From assembly GCA_026391515.1 (NCBI GenBank), contig JAPLEC010000223.1, forward strand, positions 1 through 6,443: a stretch of DNA of 6,443 bases, in the 5' to 3' direction. Shown here piece by piece: positions 1 to 5,256 of the stretch (its first letter is position 1; each line of letters starts with the position of its first letter). The stretch is from Bacteroidia bacterium (GTDB lineage: Bacteria; Bacteroidota; Bacteroidia; Bacteroidales; VadinHA17). A model generated the notes under the pieces. That model was not told where the DNA came from and made no database searches. It worked only from the letters and a program-made list of their open reading frames with translations. Position numbers and translations under genes: made by a program.

Positions 1-306
1 TTAATCAGGGATCAATTATCTAAATGAATATCAATCAATTTAGTGATTTAGTCAAAAATTGATAGACCTTGCCAAAAAAATAATTCAAAATCTTGACACA
101 ATGTGTGATTGGTTTGTCTCTTCTGATTTAATCGTAAATGAAAGGAATGCTCAAAATATATGCAATTGGAATTCCTTGATACACATTCCGGAAACTTGAG
201 TACAACGAATGTTCATCGGGAAGCCGCAGCTAGATCACAACACAAACGATGTAAGGTTTAGTGAAACTTTCTTCAAAATTGACAGAAGAAATATCTGAAA
301 GTTTTA
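1..306. other. Gene-free left edge, no convincing coding
   Basis: This stretch is stop-rich in all frames and I recognise no gene in it. The longest ATG-initiated plus-strand ORF I read by eye is 160-261 (33 codons). It has no ribosome-binding site or recognisable motif and is probably chance. The base composition becomes more GC-rich around 175-260, which could reflect a decayed coding remnant, but no frame supports that. An 11-base palindrome ACACA-A-TGTGT lies at 96-106, and short inverted repeats lie at 264-304 just beyond the Lrp gene's stop. Confidence 0.6.
264..304 (-). terminator. Possible 3' hairpins after the Lrp gene
   Basis: Two overlapping inverted repeats follow the stop codon of the minus-strand Lrp gene. 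AAACTTTC (264-271) pairs with GAAAGTTT (297-304), and TTTCTTC (268-274) pairs with GAAGAAA (285-291). They share bases, so only one can form at a time. Neither is GC-rich and there is no clean run of T after the stem on the minus strand, so an intrinsic terminator is only a possibility. Confidence 0.25.
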
Positions 307-777
307 TTATTTAGAAAGTACCGGAATCTGCCTGTTTATTGATTCTTCCAGTGAAATAAGGGTCTCAGTACGGACGATACCCGGAATATTCTGGATCTTT
401 TCTGTCAGTATATCCTTAAGATGCTCATTATCCCTTGTATAAACTTTAATAAACAAGGAATAATTACCGGTTGTATAATGACATTCAATTATTTCAGGAA
501 TATCTTTGAACTTCTTGACTACATCGCGGAAATGTCCGGGATGCTCAAGGAAAATCCCGATATAAGCACATGTTTTAAAGCCGACCAGAACTGGGTCAAC
601 TTTAAACTCTGATCCTTTAATGACACCGATCCTGATAAGCCGCTGAACCCTCTGATGAATCGCAGCTCCTGAAACACCACACTCCCTGGCAACCTCAAGG
701 TAAGGAATTCGTGCATTTTTTGTGATAATATCCAGAATTTTCCGGTCGAGATTGTCTATATTTAAATTATCTGTCAT
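307..777 (-). CDS. Lrp/AsnC family transcriptional regulator
   Basis: The 156-residue product has the full two-domain Lrp/AsnC layout and the normal family length. Residues about 8-55 form the winged helix-turn-helix: the LDRKIL helix is followed by a recognition region around residues 35-50 containing AAIHQRVQRL. Residues about 68-142 form the RAM ligand-binding/oligomerisation domain, with the characteristic TTGNYSLFIKV strand and a closing ETLISLEESI segment. Family members bind DNA as dimers to octamers and usually respond to an amino acid; the ligand cannot be read from sequence. The ATG at 777-775 is the obvious start because the LDRKIL helix follows within ten residues. The gene is separated from pyrD by 140 bases, so it is probably its own transcription unit. 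An inverted repeat GATTA-AAA-TAATC at 798-810, about 20 bases before the start, could be an autoregulatory site. The closest relatives I recall are conserved Bacteroidetes Lrp proteins. Confidence 0.94.
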   Translation of the reverse strand: MTDNLNIDNLDRKILDIITKNARIPYLEVARECGVSGAAIHQRVQRLIRIGVIKGSEFKVDPVLVGFKTCAYIGIFLEHPGHFRDVVKKFKDIPEIIECHYTTGNYSLFIKVYTRDNEHLKDILTEKIQNIPGIVRTETLISLEESINRQIPVLSK

Positions 778-797
778 AATAAAAGAATTGATTAATA

Positions 798-810
798 GAT
801 TAAAATAATC
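798..810. promoter_or_regulatory. Short inverted repeat upstream of Lrp gene
   Basis: GATTA-AAA-TAATC is a perfect 5+5 inverted repeat lying 21-33 bases before the Lrp start codon. Lrp-type proteins commonly autoregulate through AT-rich dyads near their own promoters, so it is a candidate operator. In such AT-rich DNA a repeat this short can easily arise by chance. Confidence 0.25.
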
Positions 811-917
811 CGCTTTTAATTCTAGAGAAATTCAAGGAAAAGGTAAAAATAAATATCCGGATTTACAAATTTTTTGCTCAGGGATTATAAATCGGTATAA
901 TTAAGGAAAATGTCTGA

Positions 918-1835
918 TCAGCAGGGTTTATTTATGAATCCGATAATATCCTCAATATCATTGAAACCCTTATTAACAAGGTAACTTTCAATACCTTCCA
1001 GTATTTTTACAGATGTCTGGGGATCAATAAATGATGCGGTTCCAACCTGAATGGCAGAGGCACCTGCAAGCAGGAATTCAATTGCGTCTTCAGCATTCAT
1101 AATTCCCCCTATCCCGATTACAGGAATCTTAACTGCTCTGGCAACCTGCCATACCATACGCAGAGCAACAGGTTTAATTGCAGGACCAGAAAGTCCGCCT
1201 GTAACGGTTGAAAGTGACGGCTTCATCTTATGAATATCGACTGCTATTCCCAGAAGAGTGTTTATCAGAGATATTGCATCAGCACCTTCCTCCTGAACTA
1301 TATTCGCAAATTCAACAATGTTTGTAACATTAGGCGAAAGTTTGACAATAAGCTTTTTTAAACAAACGGCTCTAACTGCTTTTGTGACTTCCCTGGTCGA
1401 TGCCGGATTTGTCCCGAATACCATCCCTCCCATTTTTACATTGGGGCAGGATATATTCAATTCAATGGCAGGTATATGGTCAAGGTCATTAATCCTCTCA
1501 GCCAGAGCAACATAATCATCAATGGAACTGCCATTTATGTTCACAATAACATTAGTTTTGTACTGTGATAGCTTTGGGTAAATATTCCTCTCAAAATAAT
1601 CTATCCCTTTATTCTGCAATCCTACCGAGTTTAACATCCCTGATGGAGTCTCTGCCATTCTGGGATATGCATTCCCTTCTCTTGGTTCAAGTGTAGTCCC
1701 TTTGACTATTATTCCTCCCAGCCTTGAAACATCGAGAAAATCATCAAATTCAGAACCGTACCCGAATGTCCCGGAAGCCGTAAGCACGGGGTTTTTAAAG
1801 TTAAGATCACCTATATTGAAATCAAGCTTCACCAT
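918..1835 (-). CDS. pyrD: Dihydroorotate dehydrogenase B (NAD+), catalytic subunit
   Basis: This 305-residue cytoplasmic FMN enzyme oxidises dihydroorotate to orotate, the fourth step of de novo UMP synthesis. It is class 1B, which works with PyrK to pass electrons to NAD+. The TIM-barrel landmarks occur in order: TASGTFGYG (19-27), VKGTTLEPREGN (44-55), the substrate-loop MLNSVGLQNKG (67-77), VNINGSS (98-104), ELNISCPNV (125-133), VKLSPNV (164-170), SLINTLLGIAVD (189-200), GGLSGPAIKP (213-222), and the phosphate-binding GIGGI and GASAIQVGTASF near 241-269. Cys130 in NISCPNV is the class 1 catalytic base; classes with a quinone acceptor use Ser. The length is normal and nothing is missing. 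Its ATG overlaps the pyrK stop by seven bases (ATGGTGA), which indicates translational coupling and supports the start. It is the last gene of the pyrK-pyrD unit. I see no clear terminator between it and the Lrp gene. Confidence 0.97.
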   Translation of the reverse strand: MVKLDFNIGDLNFKNPVLTASGTFGYGSEFDDFLDVSRLGGIIVKGTTLEPREGNAYPRMAETPSGMLNSVGLQNKGIDYFERNIYPKLSQYKTNVIVNINGSSIDDYVALAERINDLDHIPAIELNISCPNVKMGGMVFGTNPASTREVTKAVRAVCLKKLIVKLSPNVTNIVEFANIVQEEGADAISLINTLLGIAVDIHKMKPSLSTVTGGLSGPAIKPVALRMVWQVARAVKIPVIGIGGIMNAEDAIEFLLAGASAIQVGTASFIDPQTSVKILEGIESYLVNKGFNDIEDIIGFINKPC

Positions 1836-2596
1836 TTCAGATCATTTGTATTAAAGACCGGTCCATCAGTACATGTGCAGAGATTCCCTTTTACTGTTTC
1901 AACTATGCAGCAAAGGCAAGCTCCAATTCCGCATCCCATAAGGTTTTCGAGCGAAACTTCGCAGTTTATTTTATGTTCAATCGAGAATTTTGCAACAGCC
2001 TTCATCATTGGATCAGGTCCGCAGCAATATATCATATCATACCTTGAAGAGCTTAGCAATGGATGTTCCGTCACTAATCCCTTTTCGCCTCTTGAGCCAT
2101 CCTCTGTTGTCAAAAAAACCTCACCAAGTTCAATATATTCATTATATTCAATGATCCGATCCCTGCTTCTGAATCCCAGTAAAATATCAGGATCATATCC
2201 ATTTTTCTTAAGATATTTCCCAAGAAACAGCAACGGAGCAATACCGCATCCGCCGCCGACAAGAAGGGGGCGCTGACCTTTTCCGGGCAAGCTGAATGAG
2301 TTACCAAGAGGATAGATGGTATTCAGCGAATCTCCTTTTTTAAGCTTCGAAAGCGTTTCAGTTCCTTTTCCAACTATCTGTACAAGAAGCTTATAGGTGT
2401 TCCTGTCATAGTTTACATCGTGTATTGAGAATGGGCGACGCAGAAATGTTCCGGGACTGCCATCCACTTTAACCTGAACGAACTGACCTGGCTTCATTTC
2501 AGGAATCTGGCCATTACCCTTCAATTCAATTATGAAGAAATCGTTATTAAGATGTTTATTTTCAATTATTTGAAGGGATTCAATCCGCTTAGCCAT
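1829..2596 (-). CDS. pyrK: Dihydroorotate dehydrogenase B, electron transfer subunit
   Basis: This 255-residue iron-sulfur flavoprotein belongs to the ferredoxin-reductase family and carries electrons from PyrD's FMN through a [2Fe-2S] cluster and FAD to NAD+. Residues about 1-100 are the FAD barrel, with the flavin motif RRPFSIHD at 53-60 and GKGTETLSKLKKGD at 77-89. The NAD-binding half has GGGCGIAP at 114-121 and CGPDPMMKA at 192-200. The C-terminal cluster domain has Cys222, Cys227, Cys230 and Cys242 in a CGIGAC-x2-C-x11-C-TDGPVF arrangement, the usual PyrK ligands. All are present, so the subunit should be functional. It precedes pyrD and overlaps it by seven bases. A TATATTTG box at 2614-2621 gives a likely promoter with a very short leader, which argues that the pair can be transcribed independently of the XRE gene 92 bases upstream. 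Confidence 0.97.
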   Translation of the reverse strand: MAKRIESLQIIENKHLNNDFFIIELKGNGQIPEMKPGQFVQVKVDGSPGTFLRRPFSIHDVNYDRNTYKLLVQIVGKGTETLSKLKKGDSLNTIYPLGNSFSLPGKGQRPLLVGGGCGIAPLLFLGKYLKKNGYDPDILLGFRSRDRIIEYNEYIELGEVFLTTEDGSRGEKGLVTEHPLLSSSRYDMIYCCGPDPMMKAVAKFSIEHKINCEVSLENLMGCGIGACLCCIVETVKGNLCTCTDGPVFNTNDLKW

Positions 2597-2613
2597 CTAA
2601 AGGACGTTTGCCG

Positions 2614-2621
2614 CAAATATA
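2614..2621 (-). promoter_or_regulatory. Predicted -7 box of the pyrKD promoter
   Basis: Read on the minus strand this is TATATTTG, an exact match to the Bacteroidetes -7 consensus TAnnTTTG. It ends 17 bases before the pyrK ATG (2596), so transcription would start about 12-15 bases before the gene. The -33 region has no good TTTG; instead a perfect palindrome occupies part of it (2634-2647). The -7 match is direct, while promoter activity is inferred. Confidence 0.55.
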
Positions 2622-2633
2622 GCTTTAATCATG

Positions 2634-2647
2634 AATTTCATGAAATT
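2634..2647. promoter_or_regulatory. Palindrome over the pyrKD promoter upstream region
   Basis: AATTTCATGAAATT is a perfect 14-bp palindrome located 12 bases upstream of the predicted -7 box of pyrK, in the spacer and -33 area. The position suits an operator for a repressor or activator of pyrimidine genes. No known regulator is assigned, and the sequence is AT-rich enough that chance is possible. Confidence 0.35.
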
Positions 2648-2688
2648 TTGGATAGTATTTCATCCTTTATCGGTCAGGCTTTGACTTC

Positions 2689-3108
2689 TTATTCGGTTTC
2701 CGGAAAGTATTCTTTAAAACTGTTATCCTTATAGAACCATACAATTTTTTCGACAATTGCTCCGGTTTTTTCTGTTATAGTTTGAGTTTTATTTTCAATT
2801 CTTTTATCCTGCTTATCCTCATGTTCTATATTTATCTCATTTTCAGATGGTTTTGAAGTAAAATCAATTGCTTCCTCAAATAATTTCTGCATTTCCGGCT
2901 CTTTGTACATGGATCCTTTACCAAATAGCAGCCAATCTGTTGAAATAAACCGATATTTTTCAAGCATTTTCAGAATAAAATCAAGGCTTGGTTTGTTTCT
3001 TCCGGAAATAATATGTGAAATCCCTGAAGGCTGGACACCAATTTCTTCAGCAAGCTGTGCTGAGGATTTATTTTCTGCTTTCAGAAACTCAATTATACGC
3101 TCTTTCAT
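2689..3108 (-). CDS. XRE-family helix-turn-helix transcriptional regulator
   Basis: The 139-residue product starts with a Cro/CI-type DNA-binding domain at residues about 1-65. It includes SSAQLAEEIGVQPSGISHIISGRNKPSLD, in which helix 2 is AQLAEEIG and the recognition helix is PSGISHIISG, followed by the helix around FILKMLEKYRFIS and the typical WLLFGKG ending at residues 59-65. Residues 66-115 are polar and probably a flexible linker. The C-terminus VEKIVWFYKDNSFKEYFPE is a short conserved block I associate with many Bacteroidales regulators of this type; its function is unknown to me. The target is not known. Three TTACA-NN-TGTAA palindromes lie directly upstream and the nearest covers the predicted -7 box, so autorepression is likely. 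The gene lies 92 bases before pyrK on the same strand, but pyrK appears to have its own promoter, so a role in pyrimidine control is unproven. Confidence 0.93.
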   Translation of the reverse strand: MKERIIEFLKAENKSSAQLAEEIGVQPSGISHIISGRNKPSLDFILKMLEKYRFISTDWLLFGKGSMYKEPEMQKLFEEAIDFTSKPSENEINIEHEDKQDKRIENKTQTITEKTGAIVEKIVWFYKDNSFKEYFPETE

Positions 3109-3124
3109 AGTATTATATTTACAA

Positions 3125-3181
3125 TTACAAATGTAAATATAAAATAAATTACATGTGTAAATATAATCCTTACATCTGTAA
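3125..3181. promoter_or_regulatory. Three TTACA-NN-TGTAA operators before XRE gene
   Basis: Three 12-bp palindromes occur in a row: TTACAAATGTAA (3125-3136), TTACATGTGTAA (3149-3160) and TTACATCTGTAA (3170-3181). Their arms are identical and only the central two bases differ. The centres are 24 and 21 bases apart, so the sites face roughly the same side of the helix. The first covers the predicted -7 box of the XRE gene, the second lies in the spacer/-33 zone and the third is further upstream, an arrangement typical of cooperative repression. The likeliest binder is the adjacent XRE protein. The pattern also fits the TACA-NN-TGTA sites of BlaI/CopY-type repressors, none of which is encoded here. 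Confidence 0.72.
3128..3135 (-). promoter_or_regulatory. Predicted -7 box of the XRE gene promoter
   Basis: The minus-strand sequence TACATTTG matches the Bacteroidetes TAnnTTTG box exactly and ends 19 bases before the ATG at 3108, so the leader would be about 14-17 bases. It is wholly contained in the first TTACA-NN-TGTAA palindrome, so a protein bound there would block RNA polymerase. The upstream element is weak (TTTA about 22 bases upstream). Confidence 0.55.
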
Positions 3182-3246
3182 TAGTTATCTTCTTAAAGCG
3201 TTTATAATAAAGTGTAAAATCTTGAATATCAATCAGTTATAGAATA

Positions 3247-3282
3247 TAAATATCTGAAGTATTACTCAAGTTTAGATATTTA
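3247..3282. repeat. Imperfect hairpin in the spacer
   Basis: TAAATATCT (3247-3255) pairs perfectly with AGATATTTA (3274-3282). Three more pairs inside (GAA with TTT, one a G-T wobble) extend the stem to 12 and leave a 12-base loop. There is no T-run after it on either strand, so it is not a standard terminator. It could be a protein site, part of a small RNA, or chance in AT-rich DNA. Confidence 0.3.
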
Positions 3283-3441
3283 AATAACTGGTTAATAATG
3301 TTTTATGTTCATTTTCTAAACTGAATTAAACATAAGAAAGAGTTTTATTTGATTTATCTGTATAATTTTATTCAATTAATTGATAGTAAAGCGCTGATTA
3401 TATTTATTTTATATTTATTCTTCGATTGTTACTAAAATACT

Positions 3442-3521
3442 TTACGCTTGTAACTATAATAAGTGATAAAATGTGATTACATATGTAAATTTATAGTTAT
3501 ATTCCATAGTTACAAATGTGA
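3442..3521. promoter_or_regulatory. Second cluster of TTACA-NN-TGTAA-like sites
   Basis: TTACATATGTAA at 3477-3488 is a perfect 12-bp palindrome with the same arms as the sites near the XRE gene. It is flanked by one-mismatch copies, TTACGCTTGTAA at 3442-3453 and TTACAAATGTGA at 3510-3521, with a further half site TTACAAAT at 3523-3530. The centres are 35 and 33 bases apart, near three helical turns. The group lies 210-290 bases before the symporter start, well upstream of its predicted promoter. It could let the same regulator bind at a distance, loop to the first cluster, or control an unseen transcript. Confidence 0.55.
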
Positions 3522-3676
3522 ATTACAAATATCTGAACGTCCAGCAGAAGAATTGTAAATAGTTTTTTACATTAAAGATGCAAAAACCACCAAAACAGGA
3601 TTATTTCTTCTCCTCTACCCTTTTCAGTCAAATATTCAAATCTCGCAGAGTTGATGATTTTGAAAATAAATTTTGA

Positions 3677-3708
3677 TTTGAGTGGATTTATCGCTTAGAT
3701 TATATTTC
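3677..3708 (+). promoter_or_regulatory. Predicted promoter of the symporter gene
   Basis: TTTG at 3677-3680 is followed after 20 bases by TATATTTC at 3701-3708. This matches the Bacteroidetes layout (TTTG, 19-21 bases, TAnnTTTG) except for the last base. Transcription would begin near 3712-3715, about 17-20 bases before the ATG at 3732. Another ATG at 3724 opens an out-of-frame 16-codon ORF that overlaps the true start and is probably not meaningful. Confidence 0.45.
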
Positions 3709-3731
3709 TTTAAAAAATAAATTATGTTCAG

Positions 3732-4967
3732 ATGGCTAAATTCCGATTTTCAATTCCTCTTCATTACCAGATAGTAATAACACTTATTGCCGGCGGCTTT
3801 TTCGGTTATTATTTTCCGGAAGCAACGCGTCATACGAACTGGATTGGTGAAGTATTTCTCAGAGGGCTTAATATGATCATTGTTCCCCTGATTCTATGTT
3901 CTATCACAACAGGTGTTGCAAGTGTCGGTAGCAGCGGAAACCTTGGAAGATTGGGCCTCAAAACAATGAGTTATTATGTCGGATCCACTCTTGTTGCAAT
4001 CATCACTGGCTTAATACTTGTAACAACCATTAAACCCGGAGTCGGAGCTGAGCTTGGATTAAAAAGTCCTGTGGAGAATCTTTCAGCAGTTACTGATAGC
4101 TTCGGAACAACGCTTATAAAGATAATTCCCACAAATATTTTCGAAGCACTGGCAAATGCTGAGATGCTTGCGATTATATTCTTTGCTATACTTTTCGGAT
4201 ATTTCATTACAAGAATTGAAGAAAAGCGACAGGCACTTCTCATGGATGTTATCAACTCCGCACTGGATGTGATAATGAAAATCACACTGTTTGTTATTAA
4301 ATTCACACCGTTAGGCATTTTCAGCATAACTGCAAAGGTTATTTCCCAGCAGGTCCTGCTGGGAAATGAGATCACTGAAGTTATCAGCAGGCTGGGGCTT
4401 TATTTTATTACGGTTCTGGCCGGATTATTCTTTCATGGACTTGTTACCCTCCCGCTTTCAGTAAAGCTCCTGGGACATGCAAAAGCATACAAGCATTTCA
4501 GGAATATGGCAACTCCTCTCCTGACAGCCTTTTCCACATCATCATCGAACGCCACGCTACCTCTTACAATGGAAGCAGTTGAAGATAAGGACGGAGTTTC
4601 CAATAAGATAGCCAGCTTTACACTTCCGCTCGGAGCTACGGTGAATATGAACGGAACCGCATTATATGAATGTGTAGCGGTTCTATTCATTGCGCAGGCA
4701 TATGGAATTGACCTGACCTTTACTCAACAGTTAATTGTTGTATTTACAGCACTCCTGGCTGCAATCGGGGCTGCCGGGATACCAATGGCTGGTCTCGTGA
4801 TGATGGCAGTAGTTCTGAAAGCAGTCGGCCTTCCATTGGAGGGAATTGGTCTTGTCCTCGCAGTTGACCGTATTCTTGATATGTTCCGTACCGCTATAAA
4901 TGTATATGGTGATACCTGTGCAGCGGTAATTATTGCAAAATCTGAAGGAGAAATTTTAAAAGTATAG
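3732..4967 (+). CDS. Dicarboxylate/amino acid:cation symporter (glutamate/aspartate type)
   Basis: This 411-residue inner-membrane transporter of the DAACS/SLC1 family has the normal length for bacterial GltP/GltT/GltPh relatives. It should take up an acidic amino acid or dicarboxylate with sodium or protons by an elevator mechanism. Hydrophobic helices run throughout. The first re-entrant hairpin contains AFSTSSSNATLP (266-277), TM7 contains NMNGT (305-309), and the second hairpin region includes AAGIPMAG (347-354). TM8 reads DRILDMFRTAINVYGD (379-394). By alignment with GltPh, Asp383, Arg386, Thr387, Asn390 and Asp394 match D394, R397, T398, N401 and D405; Arg386 binds a side-chain carboxylate, which argues for an acidic substrate. 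The usual NMDGT is NMNGT here (Asn307 at the GltPh D312 position, a ligand of sodium site 3), and Ser270 and Met384 leave both usual extra-arginine positions empty. A 27-base perfect palindrome lies in the coding sequence at 4341-4367. The stop is one base from that of the convergent small ORF. Confidence 0.96.
   Translation: MAKFRFSIPLHYQIVITLIAGGFFGYYFPEATRHTNWIGEVFLRGLNMIIVPLILCSITTGVASVGSSGNLGRLGLKTMSYYVGSTLVAIITGLILVTTIKPGVGAELGLKSPVENLSAVTDSFGTTLIKIIPTNIFEALANAEMLAIIFFAILFGYFITRIEEKRQALLMDVINSALDVIMKITLFVIKFTPLGIFSITAKVISQQVLLGNEITEVISRLGLYFITVLAGLFFHGLVTLPLSVKLLGHAKAYKHFRNMATPLLTAFSTSSSNATLPLTMEAVEDKDGVSNKIASFTLPLGATVNMNGTALYECVAVLFIAQAYGIDLTFTQQLIVVFTALLAAIGAAGIPMAGLVMMAVVLKAVGLPLEGIGLVLAVDRILDMFRTAINVYGDTCAAVIIAKSEGEILKV
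4341..4367. repeat. Perfect 27-base palindrome inside the symporter gene
   Basis: The arm ATTTCCCAGCAGG (4341-4353) and its exact reverse complement CCTGCTGGGAAAT (4355-4367) flank a single central T. In RNA it would form a stem of about 12 pairs with a three-base loop. The reading frame passes through it, encoding about residues 204-212 (ISQQVLLGN) in the polar loop around residues 200-220 between transmembrane segments. No T-run follows, so it is not a standard terminator. Confidence 0.9.
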
Positions 4968-4968
4968 C

Positions 4969-5136
4969 TTAATTACATGATTCGGCGCAACCAGATTCTT
5001 TATTGAAGCTGCTGCAGGAGGAACAGGAGTAGCCTGTACTTGCGATCTCTTCCAGAGCCTCAATTATCCTGCCTGCGGAATTGGCTTCTCTCAGTTCATA
5101 TATAAAAGAGATAACTTTATTCTTTTCAATTTTCAT
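4969..5136 (-). CDS. Small Cys-rich ORF with SlyD-like N-terminus
   Basis: The ATG at 5136-5134 opens a 55-residue reading frame ending in TAA at 4969-4971. The first 30 or so residues (MKIEKNKVISFIYELRE, then GRIIEALEE) resemble the start of Bacteroidetes SlyD-type FKBP prolyl isomerases as I remember them. The FKBP catalytic core and the insert-in-flap domain are absent. The chain passes directly into a tail with CSSC at 38-41 and Cys50 and Cys54, four cysteines that could bind a metal. Full SlyD also ends in a metal-binding His/Cys tail, so this may be an in-frame internal deletion; it could equally be an unrelated small metal-binding protein. A weak -7-like TATCTTTA lies at 5159-5166. The stop is one base from the convergent symporter stop. 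Length and start are otherwise plausible, but expression is unproven. Confidence 0.55.
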   Translation of the reverse strand: MKIEKNKVISFIYELREANSAGRIIEALEEIASTGYSCSSCSSFNKESGCAESCN

Positions 5137-5256
5137 CAATTATCAAATTAAACAGGCATAAAGATATTTTTATTTAGATAATGTAAGACAATTTTCCTTT
5201 ATTGAAGGAGAAGAATTAAGGATCCAGGATTAGATTTTTAAGATGACAGAAACGGA

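Larger units (their letters stand above)
3109..3731. other. 623-base AT-rich regulatory spacer, no gene
   Basis: All six frames are broken by frequent stops and I find no coding sequence. The spacer holds three TTACA-NN-TGTAA palindromes at its left end (3125-3181) and a second group of three at 3442-3521. Isolated half sites TGTAA occur at 3213-3217 and 3554-3558 and TTACA at 3567-3571. A long imperfect hairpin lies at 3247-3282, and a promoter-like pair lies at 3677-3708. Such a long gap between divergent genes is unusual for a compact genome and suggests dense regulation or a decayed gene. Confidence 0.7.

Noticed and set aside
160..261. A 33-codon plus-strand ORF in the left spacer
   Set aside because: There is no recognisable motif, promoter or start signal, and its length is within chance for this region.
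421..716. Open frames on the plus strand and in another minus frame inside the Lrp gene
   Set aside because: They are shadows of the clear Lrp/AsnC coding frame and their translations show no family features.
855..862. ATCCGGAT palindrome after pyrD as a terminator stem
   Set aside because: It has no loop and only eight bases, so it cannot form a stable hairpin; no following T-run fits.
1875..2276. A 133-codon plus-strand ORF antisense to pyrK
   Set aside because: PyrK has every expected motif on the other strand; the antisense translation is compositionally odd and unrecognisable.
3125..3530. Reading the repeated TTACA/TGTAA palindromes as a CRISPR array
   Set aside because: The units are 12 bases, irregularly spaced and not separated by uniform unique spacers; operators explain them better.
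3974..4375. A 133-codon minus-strand ORF antisense to the symporter
   Set aside because: It is the complement of strongly conserved transporter sequence, with no independent support.
5193..5212. Short inverted repeat TCCTT/AAGGA near the membrane-protein stop as a terminator
   Set aside because: The stem is only five pairs and no T-run follows on the minus strand.
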